Shown piece by piece: positions 5,108 to 9,912 of a stretch of 9,912 nt of DNA; the first letter of the stretch is position 1; the number at the start of each line of letters is the position of its first letter. This DNA comes from DASVLX01 sp035552275 (GTDB taxonomy: Bacteria > Actinomycetota > Actinomycetes > Mycobacteriales > Pseudonocardiaceae). Where the stretch lies: positions 1 to 9,912 of the forward strand of contig DASZLR010000049.1 of the NCBI GenBank assembly GCA_035552275.1. The letters are read 5' to 3'. The notes under the pieces were generated by a model. The model had not been told where the DNA came from and made no database searches. It saw only the letters and a program-made list of their open reading frames with translations. The translations under genes were made by a program, and so were the position numbers.

Positions 5108-6747
5108 CTCAGTCGCGCGGCGATGTCGTCGCGCAGCCCGGAAAGTCGAGTGCCGGCTCGGGTGCGGGCGGCGACGAGTTCGGCCGCCGCCCGCACTGGC
5201 TCGACGATCTCCAGATATGCCTTGAGTTTCGGTTCGGTGCCCGAGGGTCGCACCACCACCCGGATTCCGTCACCGGTCAGCCGCAGCACGTCCGCGCGGG
5301 GGAGCAGATCCTCCGCGTCGACCCGTTCGCCGGCCAGTTCAGTCGGCGGATCGGCGCGCAGCCTCGCCATCAGCGCGCCGATTCCGGCCACCTCGGTGAA
5401 CCGGATCGAGACCTGTTCGGTCAGGTGCACGCCGTGCGCGATGTAGAGGTCGTCCAGGAGGTTCGGCAGCGTCCGGCCGGCCGCCTTGGCGGTCGCGGCG
5501 AGGCTGGCCAGCAGCACGGCCGCTGAGATGCCGTCCTTGTCCCGCACCGCATCCGGGTCGACGCAGTGTCCGAGGGCTTCCTCGTAGGCGTAGACCAGGC
5601 CGTCGCCGGCGCGGGTCAGCCACTTGAAGCCGGTCAGCGTCTCGGCGTACCGAGCGCCGTGGCCGCGGGCGATCGAACCCAGCAGTGCTGAGGAAACGAT
5701 GGTGGTGGCCAGCAAGGCAGCCGGTCGATCCTCGTCATCCATTGTGGACAGTATGTGCTCGCCGAGCAGTGGTCCGGTCTCGTCGCCGCGCAGCATCCGC
5801 CAGCCGGTCTCGCCGGGCACGCCCACCGCGCAGCGGTCCGCGTCGGGGTCGAGCGCGATGGCCAGATCCGCGTCGGAATCCTTGGCCAGCGCGAGTAGTT
5901 CGTCGGTGGCACCGGGTTCCTCGGGGTTGGGAAAGGCGACGGTGGGCAAGTCCGGGTCGGGCACGGCCTGGGAGCGCACCACCCGGACATCGGTGAAACC
6001 CGCGCGCCGCAACGCTTCCACCGCGACGGCGCCGCCGACGCCGTGTAGTGGGGTGAGCGCGATCCGGACGTCCCGGTGGTTTCCCCTGGGTAGCTTGGCG
6101 ATCCGGTCCAGGTAGGCGTCCAGCAGGTCCGGGCCGAGCGTGGTGTGCGATCCGGACCGGGGCACGGACCGCGGTGCGCCCACGGCGGCGATCGCCGCCT
6201 CGATCTCCCGGTCGGCAGGCGGCGCGATCTGCCGGCCGCTGTCGTCGTAGAGCTTGTAGCCGTTGTCGGCGGGTGGATTGTGCGATGCGGTGATCTGCAC
6301 GCCGGCCACCGCGTGCAGCTCGCGCACGGCGAACGCCAGGACAGGGGTGGGCAGCGGCTCGGGCAGCACCCGCACATCGAAACCGGCGGCGGCGAGCACG
6401 GCGGCGGTGTCGTCGCAGAAGGTCGCCGAGCGGTGCCGAGCGTCCCGGCCGACGACGACCACCCCGCCGTCGTGGCCGTGGTGGCGCAGCCAGTGCCCGA
6501 CCCCGGCGGTCGTGCGAATGACCACCGCGCGGTTCATGCCGTTCGGACCGGCCCGCACCGGCCCACGCAGGCCGGCCGTGCCGAAGGTGAGCGGACCGGA
6601 CATCCGGCCGGCCAGCTCATCGGCCGCTTCCGCGTTTCCGGCCATCGCCGAAGCCAGCACGGTCTGCAACTCCATGCCGTCGTCCGGGTCGACATCCTCG
6701 GCGATCCAGCGGAACGCGGCATCGCGCAACGCCGAAGCCAGACTCAT
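5104..6747 (-). CDS. pmmB: Alpha-D-phosphohexomutase, PmmB-like; probable phosphopentomutase
   Basis: Protein of 547 residues in the phosphoglucomutase/phosphomannomutase superfamily, which moves phosphate between C1 and the terminal carbon of a sugar through a phosphoserine. Domain 1 has TFGTAGLRG (54-62) and the active-site loop GVQITASHNP (149-158; phosphoserine Ser155). Domain 2 has the Mg site ALDPDADR (298-305). Domain 3 has the sugar-binding GDETG (321-325), GFKWL (373-377) and EEALGH (389-394). Domain 4 has the phosphate-binding RPSGTEPK (500-507). Homologues are often annotated phosphomannomutase, but the sequence type resembles human PGM2, which is a phosphopentomutase. Its place directly after PNP, with deoC and upp nearby, argues for conversion of (deoxy)ribose-1-phosphate to the 5-phosphate. 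The start is seven bases after the PNP stop, with a weak GCGGGA ribosome site, so the two are co-transcribed. Confidence 0.93.
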   Translation of the reverse strand: MSLASALRDAAFRWIAEDVDPDDGMELQTVLASAMAGNAEAADELAGRMSGPLTFGTAGLRGPVRAGPNGMNRAVVIRTTAGVGHWLRHHGHDGGVVVVGRDARHRSATFCDDTAAVLAAAGFDVRVLPEPLPTPVLAFAVRELHAVAGVQITASHNPPADNGYKLYDDSGRQIAPPADREIEAAIAAVGAPRSVPRSGSHTTLGPDLLDAYLDRIAKLPRGNHRDVRIALTPLHGVGGAVAVEALRRAGFTDVRVVRSQAVPDPDLPTVAFPNPEEPGATDELLALAKDSDADLAIALDPDADRCAVGVPGETGWRMLRGDETGPLLGEHILSTMDDEDRPAALLATTIVSSALLGSIARGHGARYAETLTGFKWLTRAGDGLVYAYEEALGHCVDPDAVRDKDGISAAVLLASLAATAKAAGRTLPNLLDDLYIAHGVHLTEQVSIRFTEVAGIGALMARLRADPPTELAGERVDAEDLLPRADVLRLTGDGIRVVVRPSGTEPKLKAYLEIVEPVRAAAELVAARTRAGTRLSGLRDDIAARLS

Positions 6748-6754
6748 GTCCCGC

Positions 6755-7576
6755 TCATATCCGGGTGACCAGTTCGGCCAGCAGCGCGCCCATCCGAGCC
6801 GCAGCGGCCCGGCCGGCCTCGATCACCTCGGCGCCGTCCAGCGGAGCGCCGGACAGTCCGGCGGCCAGGTTCGTCACCAACGACAGGCCGACCACCTCCG
6901 CGCCGGCCGCTTTGGCCGCGATCGCTTCGAGGACGGTGGACATGCCGACCAGGTCCGCACCGAGCGTGCGCAGCATCCGGATTTCGGCCGGCGTCTCGAA
7001 GTGCGGGCCGGGCAGGCCGGCGTAGACGCCTTCGGCCAGACTCGGGTCGATCCGCTGGGCGACGGCGCGCAGCCGGGCCGAGTACAGATCGGTGAGGTCC
7101 ACGAAATTGGCGCCGACCAGCGGAGATTTCGCGGTCAGATTGAGGTGGTCGGAGATCAGCACCGGTTGGCCGACGCTCAGTCCGGCCCGGATACCGCCGG
7201 CCGCGTTGGTGAGGATCACGGTGCCGCAGCCGGCCGCGACCGCCGTCCGGACGCCGTGCGCGACACGGGCGGCCCCGTGGCCTTCGTAGCCGTGGGTACG
7301 GCCGAGAAATACCAACGTCCGGCGGCCGCCGACGTTCACCGAGCGGACGGTGCCGCCGTGTCCCATCGCGGTCGGCGCGAGGAAGCCGGGCAGTTCGGCC
7401 ATCGGAATCTCAACATCCGGCGTGCCGAGCGCGTCCGCCGCCGGCCGCCAACCGGACCCCAGCACGACGGCGACGTTGTGCCCGGTGACGCCGGTGCGCT
7501 CAGCTATCGCGGCAGCGGCCGCATCGGCATCCGGACTGGGATCGGGATCGGTGCTGACCGCTGAATCGCTCATCAC
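6755..7576 (-). CDS. deoD: Purine nucleoside phosphorylase, trimeric type
   Basis: Cleaves inosine, guanosine and their deoxy forms with phosphate, giving the base and (deoxy)ribose-1-phosphate. It has 273 residues, normal for the trimeric family (also called punA). Visible motifs are VVLGSGW (37-43, phosphate loop), GRTHGYEGH (92-100, with the phosphate-site His95), ILTNAAGGI (121-129), GLPGPHFETPAEIRML (188-203, base-binding Glu194), GADLVGMST (206-214) and LVTNLAAG (233-240, purine-binding Asn236). The start is either GTG 7574-7576 or the adjacent ATG 7571-7573. The TAAGCT -10 box is six bases from the former and nine from the latter, and no Shine-Dalgarno is present. The first 20 residues are a low-complexity Asp/Ala/Pro tail ahead of the fold. 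It heads a two-gene operon with the phosphomutase. Confidence 0.96.
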   Translation of the reverse strand: MMSDSAVSTDPDPSPDADAAAAAIAERTGVTGHNVAVVLGSGWRPAADALGTPDVEIPMAELPGFLAPTAMGHGGTVRSVNVGGRRTLVFLGRTHGYEGHGAARVAHGVRTAVAAGCGTVILTNAAGGIRAGLSVGQPVLISDHLNLTAKSPLVGANFVDLTDLYSARLRAVAQRIDPSLAEGVYAGLPGPHFETPAEIRMLRTLGADLVGMSTVLEAIAAKAAGAEVVGLSLVTNLAAGLSGAPLDGAEVIEAGRAAAARMGALLAELVTRI

Positions 7577-7582
7577 GACCGC

Positions 7583-7588
7583 AGCTTA
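7583..7588 (-). promoter_or_regulatory. -10 box of the PNP operon, leaderless start
   Basis: TAAGCT on the minus strand, then GCGGTC and the GTG/ATG start. It lies in the 16-base gap after the truncated NYN gene, so its -35 region falls inside the end of that gene. Confidence 0.5.
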
Positions 7589-7592
7589 CGGG

Positions 7593-8048
7593 TCAGTACC
7601 ACTTGCCCGGACGCTTGAAGACGCCATCGCCGTTGACCACCGAGTCCGGGAGAAGGGAGTTGCGGATATCGGCGTGCGAGATGGTGAAGGTCCCACGGAT
7701 AAGCGAGCGGATCTCGAAGGACGAGCGGCGGGGTGGGAAGGCCGCCACCATGCCACGTTGTGGATCAAGAGATCGAGCCATCCGGATTGCCGGGCACAAG
7801 TCGCTGTCGGCGGAGATGATCAACGCGATGTCGGAGGCCGCCAGTGCCGTGTCGGCGACGAGGGAAACGGCGATGTTGACGTCAGTCTCCTTTTCCTCGT
7901 AGCTGATCGACTTGGCGCCGCAGTCGCGGCAGGTGCGTGTCTTGCTCTGGTAGCGCCCCACGATGACTTCGATCTCGGTGCCGCAGTCGGCCCGCAGCGC
8001 GTCGAGGCGTCCTTGCTCGACCGCTTGGCCCAGTGACGGTGGAGTACC
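7593..8048 (-). pseudogene. NYN-domain (PIN-like nuclease) gene missing its 5' end
   Basis: The frame is open from an in-frame TGA at 8049-8051 down to the stop at 7593-7595. It carries the C-terminal two thirds of a NYN-domain protein: EQGRLDALRADCGTEIEVIVGRYQSKT, the half zinc knuckle CRDCG, YEEKETDVNIAVSLVADTAL, the acidic-site strand ALIISADSDLCPAIR, AAFPPRR, and the usual C-terminal end ISHADIRNSLLPD ... RPGKWY. Complete proteins of this family begin with a strand-plus-Asp block (YVDGFN-like) and are roughly 70-80 residues longer. That part, including one of the metal-binding aspartates, is absent. The only good start left, GTG 7959-7961, falls inside the conserved domain. The break coincides with the start of the opposing Fic gene at 8033, so the 5' end was probably replaced when that gene arrived. 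A shortened, still expressed protein of 122 residues cannot be excluded. Confidence 0.72.
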
Positions 8049-8434
8049 TCAGTCTGGAGGACCTTCTGGCGATCGCGGACGATCTGGGCGTCGCCAAGGC
8101 CCGTGACCTGGGGCTACTCGACTCGGCCGCGCACCGGCCGCAGTCGTCGCTGATGGGACAGGACGCGTATCCGACAGTGCATGAAAAGGCAGCTGTGTTG
8201 CTGGAGTCGGTCGTGCGGAACCAGCCGCTTGTCGATGGCAACAAGCGGCTGGCCTGGATGGCCGTGTTCGTTTTCTACGGTTTGAACGGGGCCAACCTGG
8301 ATGCGCCCGAGGACGATGCGTACGACCTGGTAATCGCTACCTCGACCGGTTCGCTGGGCTATGCGGACATCGCCGAGACGCTTGCCCGATGGGTACGCAC
8401 TGACGTCGCCCCACCGCGGCGTCCCATCGAGTAG
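8033..8434 (+). CDS. Fic/Doc-family protein without antitoxin; motif histidine replaced by glutamine
   Basis: Protein of 133 residues, paralogous to the toxin homologue at 2240-2632; shared blocks include RDLGLLD, AAHRP, AYPT, KAA-LLES and LNG/VNG. The Fic motif is nearly canonical, QPLVDGNKRLAW (64-75): Asp68, Gly69, Asn70, Lys71 and Arg72 are kept, but the catalytic His is Gln64 (codon CAG at 8222-8224, one base from a His codon). AMP or phosphate transfer should be lost or very weak. GTG 8033 is the first start; GTG 8039 is also possible. No -10 box or Shine-Dalgarno is visible upstream, and no ribbon-helix-helix antitoxin precedes it. Instead it starts inside the remnant of an opposing NYN gene. 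It ends seven bases before the convergent kinase stop. It may be a silent relic or a repurposed binding protein. Confidence 0.8.
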   Translation: MTVEYLSLEDLLAIADDLGVAKARDLGLLDSAAHRPQSSLMGQDAYPTVHEKAAVLLESVVRNQPLVDGNKRLAWMAVFVFYGLNGANLDAPEDDAYDLVIATSTGSLGYADIAETLARWVRTDVAPPRRPIE

Positions 8435-8441
8435 ATGTTGA

Positions 8442-9912
8442 TCAGCGGGTGAGCTGGAAGGTGGTCTTGATCCGGTCGAACAGGTCTATCGCGCCGCTGC
8501 CTTCCTGGACCGTGGGCACTGTCAGCGACAGCACCCACAGATCGGCACCGTGCGGCAGGAGTTCGGCGTAGGTGAGGCGCGCGGCGGCCCAGTCGGTGTT
8601 CGCCGTCGTGCCGCCGATGGCGTCGACGGTGCGATACCCGATTTCGATGGGCTGTGCGCTGTCGGGCAGGGCGGCCGAGGGCTGGTCCGACAGTTGCAGC
8701 GGCACGTATCCGCGGCCCCAGGTCTCCCGCAGCGCGTCCAGGTAATCGTTGGCCGACTGGTCCGGATAGAAGTCGCCGAAGCGCTCGATGGTCAACTCCG
8801 TGGTGCCGTCCGGCTTCACGTAGCGGACGACTGTGCTGGCCGGCAGCGAGGTCGACGTCCTCGGCTCGACGAACGCCGTCCAGTCCGGCGGCACCTCGAC
8901 ACCGAACCCGGCGCCGGGAACATCGGTCACCGCTGCCTCGCCGGCGCGCCGCACCAGCGGGGTGGATCGCGCGGGGGGCACGCTGTCGGACACGGTCGAC
9001 GGGGATGCGGTCGGCGGCAGCAGGGCTTGGCCGCCGATCAGCCGGGCGGACACGAAACCGGCGGCGGCCGCCACCAGGAAGATCAGGATCGCGGCCGCCA
9101 TCGCCAGCGCGGTCACCGATCGGGACCTGCGCAGCGGCGGGGTGGTCAGCGGCGCGAACGGCAGCGGACCGGGATCGGCGGCCAGCCGCACCGGGCCGGA
9201 TGGTCCGGCGGGCGGGACCGCTCGGGGCGCGAGATGCGGCAGCGGCCGGACCCGGGTGGTGGTCGAGTCCGAGCCGTCCACCGGGAACACCCGGCTGCCC
9301 GGCTCGGGCAACAGCCCGCGTGCCCGGCGACGCACCTCGACCAGGCTCATCCGTCGAGTCGGGTCGCGTTCCATCAGTCCGGTGATGACATCCGCCAGTG
9401 GGGCGTCGGTGGCCGGGCGCGGGAGCTCGCCCTCGACCACGGCGTTCGCCGTGGCCAGCATGGTGCCTTCGGCGAACGGCGGCCGCCCCTCGACGGCCGC
9501 GAACAGCGTCACACCCAAACCCCACAGGTCCGCCGCCGGCGTGACGACATCGTCGCGGATCACCTCGGGCGCGGTGAACGTCGGCGTGCCCAGCACCAGG
9601 CCATGACCGGTCATCGTGGTGTCGGCGACGTTGCGGGCGATGCCGAAGTCGGTCAGTTTGACCTGGCCGTCGTCGCCGACCAGCACGTTTCCCGGCTTGA
9701 CGTCGCGATGGATGATGCCGTGCCGGTGTGCGGCATCGAGCGCGGCGGCCACGGCGTCGGCGACCAGGGCGAGCTGCGCGGGACCCAGCGGCCCGTGCCG
9801 GCGGACCAGTTCGGCCAGGCTGCGCGCGGGCAGCAACTCCATCACCACGAACGGCTCGCCGCGGTCGGTGGCCACGTCGAACACGGCGACCACGTTGGGA
9901 TGGGTGAGCGCG
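8442..9912 (-). CDS. Transmembrane Ser/Thr protein kinase, N-terminus beyond window
   Basis: PknB-type (Hanks) kinase; 489 residues are visible, and the glycine loop, catalytic lysine and helix-C glutamate lie off the right edge. Counting from the first visible codon: the ALTHPNVVAVFDV strand region (1-13), VVMELLPARSLAELV hinge (22-36), catalytic loop HRDVKPGN (68-75), DFG (88-90), an activation segment with TTMT as candidate phosphosites (98-101), and GTPTFTAPE (108-116). A Pro-rich juxtamembrane linker follows, then a membrane helix at about 265-287 (TALAMAAAILIFLVAAAAGF). The roughly 200-residue extracellular part starts with a Pro/Ser/Thr stalk and continues with a compact domain (GFGVEVPPDWTAF, PDGTTELTIERFGDFYP, ending TTFQLTR). 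That domain is not PASTA and resembles small PsbP/LpqN-like lipoprotein domains. It probably senses an extracellular signal; the ligand is unknown. Confidence 0.93.
   Translation of the reverse strand, partial: ALTHPNVVAVFDVATDRGEPFVVMELLPARSLAELVRRHGPLGPAQLALVADAVAAALDAAHRHGIIHRDVKPGNVLVGDDGQVKLTDFGIARNVADTTMTGHGLVLGTPTFTAPEVIRDDVVTPAADLWGLGVTLFAAVEGRPPFAEGTMLATANAVVEGELPRPATDAPLADVITGLMERDPTRRMSLVEVRRRARGLLPEPGSRVFPVDGSDSTTTRVRPLPHLAPRAVPPAGPSGPVRLAADPGPLPFAPLTTPPLRRSRSVTALAMAAAILIFLVAAAAGFVSARLIGGQALLPPTASPSTVSDSVPPARSTPLVRRAGEAAVTDVPGAGFGVEVPPDWTAFVEPRTSTSLPASTVVRYVKPDGTTELTIERFGDFYPDQSANDYLDALRETWGRGYVPLQLSDQPSAALPDSAQPIEIGYRTVDAIGGTTANTDWAAARLTYAELLPHGADLWVLSLTVPTVQEGSGAIDLFDRIKTTFQLTR

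Noticed and set aside
5095..5120. Terminator between the second AKR and the phosphomutase
   Set aside because: The genes overlap by two bases and I found no GC-rich hairpin with a T-run in the nearby sequence.
6263..7564. 433-codon plus-strand open frame over PNP and the phosphomutase
   Set aside because: It spans two well-supported minus-strand genes, has no recognisable motif and has a compositionally biased translation.
8359..9525. 388-codon minus-strand open frame over the kinase
   Set aside because: It lies in a different frame of the same strand as the kinase, is low complexity, and runs through the end of the Fic gene.
1..9912. CRISPR array, tRNA or rRNA genes
   Set aside because: No regularly spaced repeats and no cloverleaf or ribosomal sequence were noticed on either strand.

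Overview
The window is high-GC DNA with dense, tightly packed genes. Many starts look leaderless: a TANNNT -10 box lies 6-8 bases before an ATG or GTG. The long-form DeoC, a DUF1707 protein, a membrane Ser/Thr kinase, NYN and Fic/Doc proteins, and a MerR/aldo-keto reductase operon all point to an actinomycete. The order Pseudonocardiales or Micromonosporales is a guess from gene content, not something the sequence proves.

Layout. Positions 1-611 (minus): deoxyribose-phosphate aldolase deoC, cut by the left edge. 639-1280 (minus): a DUF1707 protein with a repetitive LiaF-like C-terminus. 1331-1954 (plus): uracil phosphoribosyltransferase upp. 2008-2632 (plus): a ribbon-helix-helix antitoxin and a Fic/Doc-family toxin with a degraded active-site motif. 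2673-5107 (plus): a MerR regulator followed by two tandemly duplicated aldo-keto reductases, expressed from a classic MerR promoter (19-bp spacer carrying an inverted repeat). 5104-6747 (minus): an alpha-D-phosphohexomutase annotated pmmB-like, directly downstream of purine nucleoside phosphorylase (6755-7576, minus). 7593-8048 (minus): a 5'-truncated NYN-domain gene. 8033-8434 (plus): a second Fic/Doc protein without an antitoxin, starting at the truncation point of the NYN gene. 8442 to the right edge (minus): a transmembrane Ser/Thr protein kinase, cut at its N-terminus.

How the genes work together. deoC, upp, the phosphomutase and PNP form a nucleoside salvage and catabolism set. PNP releases (deoxy)ribose-1-phosphate, the phosphomutase most likely converts it to the 5-phosphate, DeoC splits deoxyribose-5-phosphate to acetaldehyde and glyceraldehyde-3-phosphate, and Upp recovers uracil as UMP. 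In Mycobacterium tuberculosis deoD-pmmB and upp are convergent neighbours. Here the same convergent pair is separated by about 3.1 kb of accessory genes (toxin-antitoxin plus MerR/AKR operon). A second accessory patch (truncated NYN plus orphan Fic) sits directly upstream of PNP.

The most unusual signals are these: the two Fic paralogues have both lost the motif histidine (to Arg and to Gln); the second paralogue lacks its antitoxin and abuts a broken NYN gene; the AKR duplication has blocks identical even at silent sites and a short direct repeat between the copies; and the three minus-strand leaderless starts share a TANNCTGCGG sequence. There are no gene-free stretches over 300 bases, and I saw no RNA genes, transposases or CRISPR arrays.
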